A DNA stretch of 64,000 bases. It comes from Flavobacteriales bacterium (lineage in GTDB: Bacteria; Bacteroidota; Bacteroidia; Flavobacteriales_F; PHOS-HE28). The position numbers and the translations under genes are program-made. The notes under the pieces are model-generated. The model searched no databases. It saw only the letters and a program-made list of their open reading frames with translations, and was not told the origin of the DNA. Location: positions 1,984,001 to 2,048,000 of the forward strand of contig JADJWA010000001.1 in assembly GCA_016716605.1 (NCBI GenBank), given 5' to 3'. Below, one piece after another: positions 16,669 to 24,464 of this stretch (position 1 is its first letter; the number at the start of each line of letters is the position of its first letter).

Positions 16669-17768
16669 GGTTTCGTGTAATAGGATGCAATGGGTCCGAA
16701 CGGTCCGAATTTGTGCTGCTGCTCAGGGAAGGGGTCGGCGTATGGACCCAAGGGATGGTCCACGGGCTTCTTGCTGATGTCTGGCCAATCACCGGTGAGA
16801 TCCCGATCCGGACGCGGTTGGGAGTTCACGTACGCGGCCACATCCCAGGCCTCTTCGTCGGTGAGTTGCGGAGCAAGATAGGTGGCACCCTGCGGCATGT
16901 TGGCCTTCACGTAGCCCGCGAAGCGGCTGAGGCGGTAGAGCCCTGCACCGCTATTGTAGCTGAAAGGCCCCCAGAGCGGCGGATAGAGTTGCGTGATGCT
17001 ATCGGCCTTCAGCATGCCTTGTCCATCGGTGCCGTGGCAAGATGAGCACTTCGCATGGAAGACCTGCTCACCACGCTTGGGGTCTGCCGCACGGTCGAGG
17101 AAAGCCAGTTCCATGATGCCCGATCCCTTGGGCTTTTGGTCCCGCGCAATGCCGGTGCCCAACCATTCCAGGTAGGCGAGGATGGCGCGCATCTCGCGGC
17201 TGGTGCTGTCCAATGCGGTTCCATTCAGGCTGCGCTCCACGCAATCATTCACGCGCTTCACCACGGTCTCGAGCTTCCCGCTGCGCGCGCGGATCTTCGG
17301 ATAGGTGCTCCACACGGCGCCATAGTTGTTGCCCCACGGCTTGGTGCCTGCATCGAGGTGGCAGTTCTGGCAATTCAGCGCGTTGGTGTTCCGCATCACC
17401 ATCCCGTTCGGGCCGATGTAAAGCGCCGTGCTCGTGATCAGCTCACGACCATAGCGGACCAGGTCCTCGCGCTCGTCATCGAGGAAGGCGAGCCGAGCGG
17501 TATCAGCGCCGCTCCACAGCCCATCCGGATCGTACGTGGCCGCTTGCGGCAACGGATCCGGTGCTTGCGTGTCCGGGATATCGGATGGGAGGAAGAACTG
17601 CGCGGCCACGAGCGCGACCAGGATCCAAGTGATGCGCTTGCTCCAGCTCAGTCCTCCCTTGCGCGGCTTCCCGATGCGCTCCTGCAAGGTGGCAAGCGCG
17701 TCATCGAGCACGTAGAGCACCACCAGGACAAGGACGGTGGCCAGCAGGACGATCGCGGGCACGAGCAT
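16665..17768 (-). CDS. Membrane-anchored dihaem cytochrome c, TsdA-like thiosulfate dehydrogenase
   Basis: A 367-residue protein with two N-terminal membrane segments (about 3-20 and 46-61) and a periplasmic part with two haem sites: CQNCH (133-137) and CSSCH (241-245). The region after haem 1 (GTKPWGNNYGAVWSTYPKIR, then NDCVERSLNG) matches the TsdA family. Cys176, 39 residues after the haem-1 histidine, is a candidate for the unusual axial thiolate of TsdA active sites. The second half resembles an ordinary class I cytochrome. TsdA oxidises thiosulfate to tetrathionate. Overlap with soxB and proximity to the YeeE genes support a thiosulfate role. Membrane anchoring suggests direct electron transfer to the respiratory chain. 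Confidence 0.78.
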   Translation of the reverse strand: MLVPAIVLLATVLVLVVLYVLDDALATLQERIGKPRKGGLSWSKRITWILVALVAAQFFLPSDIPDTQAPDPLPQAATYDPDGLWSGADTARLAFLDDEREDLVRYGRELITSTALYIGPNGMVMRNTNALNCQNCHLDAGTKPWGNNYGAVWSTYPKIRARSGKLETVVKRVNDCVERSLNGTALDSTSREMRAILAYLEWLGTGIARDQKPKGSGIMELAFLDRAADPKRGEQVFHAKCSSCHGTDGQGMLKADSITQLYPPLWGPFSYNSGAGLYRLSRFAGYVKANMPQGATYLAPQLTDEEAWDVAAYVNSQPRPDRDLTGDWPDISKKPVDHPLGPYADPFPEQQHKFGPFGPIASYYTKP

Positions 17769-17780
17769 GGCCGTGCGCGA

Positions 17781-18287
17781 TCAATGAGGCAGTTTCTCGC
17801 GAAGGAGGCCGTACACCCATGTGCCCGCGACCGCGCTCAAGAAGGTCACCATCACCACGCTGAAGCCGGCCCCCATCTGCGCGAACAGCGGCCCAGGGCA
17901 CGCGCCGGTGATGGCCCAGCCGAGGCCGAAGAGCAGGCCGCCGATCACCTGGCCCTTGTTGAACTCCTTCTTCGGGATGTGGATCTCCTCACCATGGATG
18001 GTCCTGGCCTTCGTGCGCTTGATGAGCAGCACGCTGATGAGCCCGACAATCACAGCCGTGCCGATCACGCCGTACATGTGGAAGCTCTCGAAGCGGAACA
18101 TCTCCTGGATCCGGAACCAGCTGATGATCTCGGCCTTCACGAAGACGATGCCGAAGAGGATGCCCCAAGCGCTGTACTTGAAATTGTGCCACCACGGGTG
18201 CACCAGCTCGCTCTCATTCACGCAGATCGCATCAAGCTCGCGTTGCTTCAGGTCGGCGTCCGGCGCCTGTAGGATATCGCGCTCCAT
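17781..18287 (-). CDS. YeeE/YedE-family transporter half (second half)
   Basis: A 168-residue membrane protein with about four transmembrane segments and the family motif GACPGPLFAQMGAG near residues 128-141. YeeE/YedE (TsuA) proteins import thiosulfate through a relay of cysteines. Full-length TsuA is about twice this size, and the neighbouring gene upstream supplies the other half, so the two probably assemble as one transporter. It starts four bases after the stop of that partner. The N-terminal 35 residues are soluble. Confidence 0.85.
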   Translation of the reverse strand: MERDILQAPDADLKQRELDAICVNESELVHPWWHNFKYSAWGILFGIVFVKAEIISWFRIQEMFRFESFHMYGVIGTAVIVGLISVLLIKRTKARTIHGEEIHIPKKEFNKGQVIGGLLFGLGWAITGACPGPLFAQMGAGFSVVMVTFLSAVAGTWVYGLLREKLPH

Positions 18288-18291
18288 GGCT

Positions 18292-18855
18292 TCAGAGGGA
18301 AAGGAGTAAGGGAAGGATGAACCAGGTCATGGTGATGCCACCGACCATGAACATCACGGTGGCCACGAGGCTCGGCCATTGCATGCTGCTGAGGCCCATG
18401 ATGGCGTGCCCGCTGGTGCAGCCGCCGGCGTAGCGCGTGCCGAAGCCCACCAGGAATCCGCCGAATACGAAGAAGATCAGGCCGCGGAGCGTGAAAAGCT
18501 GGTCCCAGCTGAAGATCTCGGCAGGCAGCAGATGACCCGTGTCCGTGATGCCCTTGCTCGCGAGGTACTCGGCGGTCGGCTCAGCCAGCACCATCGGGTT
18601 CGGGTCGCTGAGGAATTGCGCGGCGATGAAAGCGCCCACCGCGATGCCGCCCACGAAGAACAGGTTCCAGGCTTCCTTCTTCCAATCGTATTTGAAGAAG
18701 GAGATGTTCGCGGGCAAGCAGGCCGCGCACAAATGGCGCAGGGAGCTGCTGATCCCGAAACTCTTGTTGCCCACGAGCAGCAGGTAGGGTACGGTGAGGC
18801 CGATAAGGGCGCCGGCCACGTACCAGGGCCAGGGTTCTTTGATGGTCTCGAGCAT
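18292..18855 (-). CDS. YeeE/YedE-family transporter half (first half)
   Basis: A 187-residue polytopic protein. It contains CAACLPANISFF and the motif YAGGCTSGHAIMGLSSM (about 151-167), matching the first repeat of thiosulfate/sulfur transporters, whose conserved cysteines handle the substrate. Start ATG at 18855 (MLETIKEPWPWYV); an ATG eight codons upstream is possible. It is followed closely by the second half (17781-18287) and preceded by the CstB-like gene with 31 bases between. The substrate is probably thiosulfate or another sulfane-sulfur anion. Confidence 0.85.
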   Translation of the reverse strand: MLETIKEPWPWYVAGALIGLTVPYLLLVGNKSFGISSSLRHLCAACLPANISFFKYDWKKEAWNLFFVGGIAVGAFIAAQFLSDPNPMVLAEPTAEYLASKGITDTGHLLPAEIFSWDQLFTLRGLIFFVFGGFLVGFGTRYAGGCTSGHAIMGLSSMQWPSLVATVMFMVGGITMTWFILPLLLSL

Positions 18856-18886
18856 GGGGTGAGGGGGGCGATGGTTCACGCCGCGT

Positions 18887-20299
18887 TCACTTCTTCAGTG
18901 TGCTCGGGCAGACATAGTCCGTAACCTTCACATCCGTTTTCTTGATCGCATTGAACCCGCCGCGCACTTCAACGAGGTTGTGATAGCCGCGCGATTTCAA
19001 CAGGCTAGCTGCGATCATGCTCCGATAGCCCCCGGCGCAATGCACGTAGTTCGTTTCCTCCTTGCTGAATGCGGCGAGGTTCTGGTTGATATACTGAAGT
19101 GATGCATGCCAGGCGCCATCCACGTGCTCGGCCTCGTACTCACCATCCTTGCGCACATCCACCACGCGCAGCTTGCCGGCGTGGAAGCGCTTGGCGAATT
19201 CCTCCGCATCGATGCGTTCGATGGCGTCCATCTCCTTGCCGCTCGCCTTCCATGCGCTCATGCCGCCTTTCAGGAAGCCGAGCACGTTGTCGTAGCCCAC
19301 GCGGGCGAGGCGCGTCACCACTTCCTCCTCCATGCCTTCATCGGTCACGAGCAGGAGCGGATGCTGCACATCAGGGATCATGCTGCCCACCCACGGGGCG
19401 AAATCACCCTTGATGCCGATGTTGATGCTGCGCGGGATGAAGCCGTCCTTGAAGTCCTCAGCATTTCGTGTGTCGAGCACCAGCGCACCTTCAGCCTCGG
19501 CCACCAGCTCGAACTGGTCGGGTGTGAGTGCGCGCATGCCGCGTTCCTTCACGCTGTCCACGCTTTCGATCACGCCTTTGTTCAAGGCCACGTTCTGCGG
19601 GAAGTAGGCCGGCGGCGGAAGCAGGCCGTCGGTCACCTCCTTGATGAACTGCTCCTTCGTGGCCGCCTTCAGTGCGTAGTTGTGCTGCTTCTGATTGCCC
19701 AGCGTGTCGAAGGTCTCCTTGCTCATGTTCTTGCCGCAAGCGCTGCCGGCACCATGCGCGGGGTACACGATCACGTCATCGGGCAGGGGCATGATCTTGT
19801 TGTGCAGGCTGTCGTAGAGGAAACCGGCGAGGTCCTCCTGCGTCAGTGTGCCCATCTTCTGCGCCAGGTCCGGACGGCCCACATCGCCGATGAAGAGCGT
19901 ATCGCCGCTGAAGATGGCGTGCGGCTTCCCGTTCTCATCCTTGAGCAGATAGGTCGTGCTTTCCATGGTATGACCGGGCGTGTGCAGTACGGTGATGGTC
20001 ACCTTGCCCACGTTCAGCACCTCGCCGTCGGAAGCGATGTGCGCCTCGAACTGCGGATTCGCATTGGGCCCGTACACGATGGGCGCGCCGGTTTTCTTGC
20101 TGAGGTCGAGATGGCCGCTCACGAAGTCGGCGTGGAAGTGCGTCTCCAGCACGTACTTGATCTTGGCGCCGCTCTGCCTCGCGCGCTCGAGGTAAGGATG
20201 CGTTTCGCGCAGCGGATCGATGATCACGGCCTCGCCGTTGCTCTCGATGTAGTAGGCGCCCTGTGCGAGGCAGCCGGTGTAGATCTGTTCGATTTTCAT
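18887..20299 (-). CDS. CstB-like persulfide dioxygenase with pseudo-rhodanese and rhodanese domains
   Basis: A 470-residue three-part protein. The metallo-beta-lactamase/persulfide dioxygenase domain (1-240) has iron ligands suggested by THFHADF (H54, H56, D58), TPGH (H110) and SGDTLFIGDVGRPDL (D133). A rhodanese-like domain follows (about 258-353) without a catalytic cysteine. The C-terminal rhodanese (about 362-455) has Cys421 in VHCAGGYRS. This order is that of staphylococcal CstB, which oxidises low-molecular-weight persulfides and forms thiosulfate. It follows the TauE gene, as in cst operons. Start ATG at 20299 (MKIEQIYTG); longer starts overlap tauE. CstB-like function is inferred from architecture. 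Confidence 0.87.
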   Translation of the reverse strand: MKIEQIYTGCLAQGAYYIESNGEAVIIDPLRETHPYLERARQSGAKIKYVLETHFHADFVSGHLDLSKKTGAPIVYGPNANPQFEAHIASDGEVLNVGKVTITVLHTPGHTMESTTYLLKDENGKPHAIFSGDTLFIGDVGRPDLAQKMGTLTQEDLAGFLYDSLHNKIMPLPDDVIVYPAHGAGSACGKNMSKETFDTLGNQKQHNYALKAATKEQFIKEVTDGLLPPPAYFPQNVALNKGVIESVDSVKERGMRALTPDQFELVAEAEGALVLDTRNAEDFKDGFIPRSINIGIKGDFAPWVGSMIPDVQHPLLLVTDEGMEEEVVTRLARVGYDNVLGFLKGGMSAWKASGKEMDAIERIDAEEFAKRFHAGKLRVVDVRKDGEYEAEHVDGAWHASLQYINQNLAAFSKEETNYVHCAGGYRSMIAASLLKSRGYHNLVEVRGGFNAIKKTDVKVTDYVCPSTLKK

Positions 20300-20317
20300 T
20301 TTCAGTTGGAGTTGCTG

Positions 20318-20337
20318 GGGCGCGTCATGATGCGCCC
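20318..20337 (-). terminator. GC-rich hairpin between tauE and the CstB-like gene
   Basis: A 6-bp perfect stem GGGCGC/GCGCCC with an 8-base loop in the 44-base gap. No T-tract. It could attenuate or process the operon message rather than end it. Confidence 0.3.
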
Positions 20338-20343
20338 GCACGG

Positions 20344-21160
20344 TTAGCTGAGCTTTGAAAGTTCCTTTCCGATGATGTACACGCCCATCACGAGCACGAA
20401 CCATCCGAAAGCGGGCTTGAGTTTCTCATTGGGGATGCGTTTGCTAAGGGCGCTGCCTACCAGGATGCCGACAATGGCCACCGCGCTGAAGATCCCGAGG
20501 AAGCCCCAATCGATGAACTCATCGCCCTTGAGATCGCCGGTGAAGCCGATCAGCGATTTGGCCGCGATGATGATGAGCGAGGTGCCTACCGCCTGCTTCA
20601 TGGGAAGCTTCGCGAGCAGCACCAGCGCCGGGATGATGAGGAATCCGCCGCCTGCGCCCACCAGGCCCGTGATGGTGCCGACAACAGCACCTTCCCCAAG
20701 GATCAGTGGATAGTTGAATCTGAGGCTCCGGCAGCCGGCTCGTTGGGTCCCAGGCCGCTTTGGGTTTCTGGATCATGCTGTAGGCTGCGGCCACCATGAG
20801 CAACGCGAAGAAGATGAGCATGCCCAGCGCCTTGCTCACGGCAACGCCGCTCACGTTGAAGAGCGTGTCGGGCAGGGCAGGCACCAGCCAGGCCCTCGTG
20901 GCGAAGACCGCCGCGATGCTGGGTATGCCGAACACCACCGCTGTTCGCCAGTGGATATTGCCGAGGCGCATGTGGCTGAGGCTCCCGATCAAGCTCGTCA
21001 AGCCCACGATGAAGAGCGAGTAGGCCGTGGCGAGCACCGCGTCGATGTGGAAGAGGTACACGAGGATGGGCAGCGTGAGGATGCTGCCGCCCCCGCCGAT
21101 GAGGCCGAGGGACAGGCCCATGATGATCGCGCCGATGTAGCCGAGGATCTCCATGCTCAT
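20344..21160 (-). pseudogene. TauE/SafE-family sulfite/sulfur exporter with an apparent one-base frameshift
   Basis: The N-terminal part (from the ATG at 21160, overlapping the regulator stop as ATGA) reads MSMEILGYIGAIIMG with the family motif GGGGSILTLPILVY. It stays in frame to about 20724 (RLPEP). The C-terminal part continues one base out of frame from about 20720 (RFNYPLILGEG), through the second repeat motif VGAGGGFLIIPALVLLAKLP to the stop at 20344. One extra base near 20720-20725 accounts for the break. Joined, it would be about 270 residues with 8 or so membrane segments. TauE proteins export sulfite or other sulfur compounds. It may be a sequencing error or a recent mutation. The intact flanking operon favours an error or a functional loss without wider decay. 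Confidence 0.8.
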
Positions 21161-21483
21161 AGTTGCTCGCAGCAGTTCTCCAGGCACGAAACGATATTCA
21201 TGAACTCGGTGCGCTTCAGGCTCCAGTAACTGTACTTGCCTTCCTTCTCACAGGTGAGCAGGCCTTTGTCGCGCATCAGGGTGAGGTGCTGGCTGAGGAT
21301 GGCTTGCTCAATGCCGAGGATCCCCTCAAGCTCCCGGTTGCACAGCCGGGCGCGCTGGCTAAGGGCATCGAGGATGTCGAGCCGTTGCGGATGGGCCGAC
21401 GCCTTGAGCAATTCGCTGGCGCGAACAAGCTTCTCAGGTCCGACCCGCTCGTGCAGGCTCTCGGTGGCGATGATCGCGGTCAT
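21157..21483 (-). CDS. ArsR-family regulator, first gene of the sulfur operon
   Basis: A 108-residue winged-helix repressor: helix-turn-helix region about 45-70 (NRELEGILGIEQAILSQHLT), wing about 73-88 (GLLTCEKEGKYSYWSL). It has cysteines at 48, 78, 100, 104 and 105. Cys48 near the first helix of the HTH and Cys100 in the last helix lie roughly where persulfide-sensing ArsR proteins (BigR/SqrR type) form their sensing pair. A metal-sensing role is the alternative. It is the first gene of the 13-gene operon, and its promoter carries a palindrome overlapping the -7 box, suggesting autoregulation. The stop overlaps the tauE start. Confidence 0.85.
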   Translation of the reverse strand: MTAIIATESLHERVGPEKLVRASELLKASAHPQRLDILDALSQRARLCNRELEGILGIEQAILSQHLTLMRDKGLLTCEKEGKYSYWSLKRTEFMNIVSCLENCCEQL

Positions 21484-21491
21484 GGAGGGCG

Positions 21492-21499
21492 CAAACGTA
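21492..21499 (-). promoter_or_regulatory. -7 promoter element (TACGTTTG) of the sulfur operon
   Basis: On the minus strand TACGTTTG is an exact TAnnTTTG match, ending 8 bases before the regulator ATG at 21483. The transcript should be leaderless or nearly so. Confidence 0.6.
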
Positions 21500-21506
21500 T
21501 AGCTAT
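21499..21506. promoter_or_regulatory. Palindrome ATAGCTAT, candidate ArsR operator
   Basis: A perfect 8-base palindrome abutting and sharing one base with the -7 box of the sulfur operon. ArsR operators are AT-rich dyads at such positions. A second dyad, GTGAG/CTCAC (21523-21536), lies slightly upstream and may be part of the operator or the rnd 3' end. Confidence 0.45.
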
Positions 21507-21522
21507 GCTTCTATGCGACTCG

Positions 21523-21536
21523 GTGAGTTTGCTCAC
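21523..21536. terminator. Short dyad GTGAG/CTCAC downstream of rnd
   Basis: A perfect 5-bp inverted repeat with a 4-base loop in the 74-base gap between the rnd stop and the sulfur operon start. Either a weak rnd terminator or an additional operator half. Confidence 0.3.
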
Positions 21537-21557
21537 TGAGCCCGTGGGGGACCCGCG

Positions 21558-22682
21558 CTACAGGGCCTTGAGCAGGTCCGCGCCGAATTGCTTCACCTGG
21601 TAGCGCCGCATGCCGGGCACCCTTGCAAGCGCCTCGATGTCGCCGGGCAAGGTCCGGGCGATATCCGCGAGCATCTGGTTGCTGGCCACGATGCCGAGGC
21701 GCAGGTCCTGCTCCTGGGTGAGCCGGTCCCGGACCTGTTTGAGGCGTTTCAGGCGATCGTCGTAGTCAGGATCGCGGGACCAGCGTTTGCCGCGAGGCAC
21801 TTGCGGCCATTGGTCCTTCGGCGATTCGAGCCCGCGCTTCACAGCGGCGAGCAGTTCCTTCCCGTGCCGTTGCAGGAGCCGTTCGCCGATGCCGCTCCGT
21901 TTGCCCAGTTCATGCATGTCTTTCGGCGGGTCGGTGGCCAATGCAAGCAGCGGCTCGTTGCCCAGGACCATGAAGGGCGCCCGATCCATGCGCTCGGCGA
22001 TCCGCTCGCGCAAGGCATGCACCTCACGGAGCACGGCAAGCTGCTGGGGCTTCAGCAGTTTCGCGGTCTTGATCTTCAGGTAGGCCGGCTCATCGTCAAC
22101 AGGCAGGTTGAAGGGCGCATCGGTGAGCAGGCTGAACTCCTCCTCGGCCCATTCCCAGCGCTGCTTGGCGATCAGCTTCTCCTTGAGCACATCCCGCAGC
22201 GCGATCAGGTGGCTGGTATCGCCGGCAGCATAGCTGAGCATATCGGGGGGCAGCGGGCGCTTGCTCCAGTCGGCCTTCTGGAATCTCTTATCCACGCGCA
22301 CGCCTTGGTACTTCAGCAGCAGCGATGCCAGCCCGATCTCCGGCTCATTGATGAGTTCTGCGGCCACAAGCGTGTCGAATACGTTCTCCACCCGGATGCC
22401 GTGGTACTTCGCGAGGATCCGCAGGTCGTAATCAGCGTCGTGGATCACCACTTCCATGGCTTTCTCCGAGAGGAGCTCGGCCAGGGGTTTCAGGTCCGGC
22501 AGCGCCAAGGGGTCCACCAGGAACGTGCGGTCGCGCGTGCTGAGCTGCACCAGGCATACCTTCTCCTTGTACCGGTGGAAGCTGCTTGCCTCGGTGTCGA
22601 GGGCGATGATCGAAGCCGCTCCGAGTTCCGTGGCGCACTTGGCCAGTGCGGCATGCGCGGTGATTAGTTCGAAGCTGGCCAC
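21558..22682 (-). CDS. rnd: Ribonuclease D
   Basis: A 3'-5' exoribonuclease for tRNA 3'-end trimming. The 374-residue protein has the DEDD exonuclease motifs LDTEASSF (residues 29-36), HDADYDLRIL (about 82-91) and YAAGDTSHLIALRD, followed by a helicase-and-RNaseD C-terminal (HRDC) domain about 210-290 and a second HRDC-like region to the end. The start codon is GTG at 22682 (MASFELITAH). It follows manC by 27 bases and probably shares a transcript with manC, the SprT-like gene and the small lipoprotein gene. Confidence 0.92.
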   Translation of the reverse strand: MASFELITAHAALAKCATELGAASIIALDTEASSFHRYKEKVCLVQLSTRDRTFLVDPLALPDLKPLAELLSEKAMEVVIHDADYDLRILAKYHGIRVENVFDTLVAAELINEPEIGLASLLLKYQGVRVDKRFQKADWSKRPLPPDMLSYAAGDTSHLIALRDVLKEKLIAKQRWEWAEEEFSLLTDAPFNLPVDDEPAYLKIKTAKLLKPQQLAVLREVHALRERIAERMDRAPFMVLGNEPLLALATDPPKDMHELGKRSGIGERLLQRHGKELLAAVKRGLESPKDQWPQVPRGKRWSRDPDYDDRLKRLKQVRDRLTQEQDLRLGIVASNQMLADIARTLPGDIEALARVPGMRRYQVKQFGADLLKAL

Positions 22683-22709
22683 GTTCGTGTGCGAAGCGTT
22701 TCGAATGGG

Positions 22710-23801
22710 TCAGATGTAGCGTTCGCCGCTCTCGGCGGTGAGCTCGTTCACGAATTGCTTGATCTGCTGCTCGTCACGCTTGCGACAGACCAGGAGCGCG
22801 TCGTTGGTGCTCACCACGATGCAATCCTCGAGGCCCTGCAGGACGAGCAACCGATCATCGTGCGCATGCACCACATTGCCGCTGCATTCATGGAGCTTCA
22901 CGGAGCTCCCAATGGCCGCATTGCCATGCGCATCCTTGGGCAGGTGGGTGTACAAGCTGCCCCAGGTGCCCAGGTCGCTCCATCCGAAATCGCCCATCAC
23001 CGTGAAGGCATCGGCGGTTTTCTCCATGATGCCATAATCGATGCTCTCACTGGCGCATTCGGCGTACACTTCCTGGATGGCTGATCGCTCTTCTGCCGTT
23101 CCGATCGAACCGCTGCGCCTGTCGAACGACGCTTGCATCTCCGGCAGATGGCGATGGAAAGCGGCGTCGATGCTCTTGAGCGTCCAGATGAAGATGCCTG
23201 CGTTCCAGAGGAAATCGCCGCTCTCGATGAAGCGCTGGGCCGTGGCATGATCGGGTTTCTCCGTGAAGGTCTTCACCTTCTTCACGCGGGGATGCATGGT
23301 GCCATCTCCATCTTGGAATTGGATATAGCCGTAGCCGGTATCTGGGCGGCTGGGCACGATGCCGAGCGTTACCAGGCAATCGCCCGATCGCGCCTGCTTC
23401 ACCGCGGTGCGGATCGTCTCATGGAAGGCTTCCTCTTTCAGCACCAGGTGATCGCTTGGCGCCACGATGATGGCTGCGTTGGGGTCGTGCCTGCCGATCA
23501 CGGCATTCGCGTAAGCCACGCACGGTGCCGTGTTCTTGCGCTGTGGTTCTTCCAGGATCTGCCAATCGGCCAGGTCGGGGAGCTGCTCACGCACGATGGC
23601 GGCATACCGATCATTGGTGACCACCAGGATGCGCTCCTTGCCGCAGATGGGCACGAATCGGTCGTAGGTCTGCTGAAGGAGCGTGCGCCCCAATCCCAGG
23701 AAGTCGAGGAACTGCTTGGGATATGCGGTGCGGCTCATGGGCCAGAAGCGGCTTCCAACGCCGCCTGCCATGATCACGCACCAGGTATTCTCATTGCTCA
23801 T
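22710..23801 (-). CDS. manC: Mannose-1-phosphate guanylyltransferase
   Basis: Makes GDP-mannose from mannose-1-phosphate and GTP for surface glycans. The 363-residue nucleotidyltransferase starts with the signature MAGGVGSRFWPMSRTAYPKQ and contains the conserved PSDH, GYGYI, KTFTEKPD and NAGIF motifs. It lacks a C-terminal phosphomannose isomerase domain, as usual for Bacteroidota monofunctional forms. Its start overlaps the SprT-like gene by 11 bases. Confidence 0.94.
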   Translation of the reverse strand: MSNENTWCVIMAGGVGSRFWPMSRTAYPKQFLDFLGLGRTLLQQTYDRFVPICGKERILVVTNDRYAAIVREQLPDLADWQILEEPQRKNTAPCVAYANAVIGRHDPNAAIIVAPSDHLVLKEEAFHETIRTAVKQARSGDCLVTLGIVPSRPDTGYGYIQFQDGDGTMHPRVKKVKTFTEKPDHATAQRFIESGDFLWNAGIFIWTLKSIDAAFHRHLPEMQASFDRRSGSIGTAEERSAIQEVYAECASESIDYGIMEKTADAFTVMGDFGWSDLGTWGSLYTHLPKDAHGNAAIGSSVKLHECSGNVVHAHDDRLLVLQGLEDCIVVSTNDALLVCRKRDEQQIKQFVNELTAESGERYI

Positions 23802-24456
23802 GCGGCGCGCAAGGTATCGGCTCCGGCTCAGGCAAGTGAAGCGTTTCCGGTTTGGTTGTCCCGACTTCGATCAACGGGTCCATGAGGAAGGAGCGCCCAT
23901 CGCTCAGGCATTTGCATTTGAATCTCTTCCGGAGCCGGGGGCCTTTCAGGTAGAGGGCCTTGCGGTATCTGAAAATGGCCCCTTCGGGCAGATCCTCCAA
24001 GTGCAGGCCGGGCTTGGGGTCATGCCGGTGCAAGGCGCGCATGAGCTGGGGGTCGGCGCAGCTGCTCGCGGGAGGGCGGCCCATGTGCAGGGTGAGTGCC
24101 AGCAGCACATCGGGAGGCAATACCGCAGGGCTCAAATACGGCCGCATCAATCGCTTGTAGGCCATGCGCCATTCGTGGCCATGCGGTTCGGCGCGGGGAG
24201 CCTCAATGAATACGGCGTGATGGGCGAACTCGTGGACCAACGTCACCAGGAAGGCATACGGGTTCAGGTCGCCGTTCACGCTGATCCGCGGCGATCGGCC
24301 CGATCGGTCGTTGCGGTAATCGCCCAATTTGGTGGCGCGTGCCCGCGTGATCCGGATCCGCACGGGATGCGCGCGCAGCCAATCGAGCACGGGCGGCCAA
24401 GCGCCTTCTGGCAGGGATTGGCGCAGGAGGTCGAGAGCGTGCGCGCGGGGGGGCAT
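23791..24456 (-). CDS. SprT-like zinc metalloprotease-domain protein
   Basis: A 221-residue protein with the SprT-like metalloprotease core: HEFAHH motif (about 75-80 in VTLVHEFAHHAVF) and a third histidine in PHGHEWRMAYKRLM, about 17 residues on. The C-terminal part has CKC, a possible remnant of the zinc ribbon of SprT proteins (FKCKCLSDG). Spartan-type proteases act on DNA-protein crosslinks, but bacterial SprT function is unclear. It overlaps manC and follows the small lipoprotein gene by 8 bases. Confidence 0.85.
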   Translation of the reverse strand: MPPRAHALDLLRQSLPEGAWPPVLDWLRAHPVRIRITRARATKLGDYRNDRSGRSPRISVNGDLNPYAFLVTLVHEFAHHAVFIEAPRAEPHGHEWRMAYKRLMRPYLSPAVLPPDVLLALTLHMGRPPASSCADPQLMRALHRHDPKPGLHLEDLPEGAIFRYRKALYLKGPRLRKRFKCKCLSDGRSFLMDPLIEVGTTKPETLHLPEPEPIPCAPHEQ

Positions 24457-24464
24457 GGTGCCGC

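Noticed and set aside
19106..20347. Plus-strand open frame of 413 codons opposite the CstB-like gene
   Set aside because: The minus-strand protein has clear metal ligands and rhodanese motifs; the plus frame does not.
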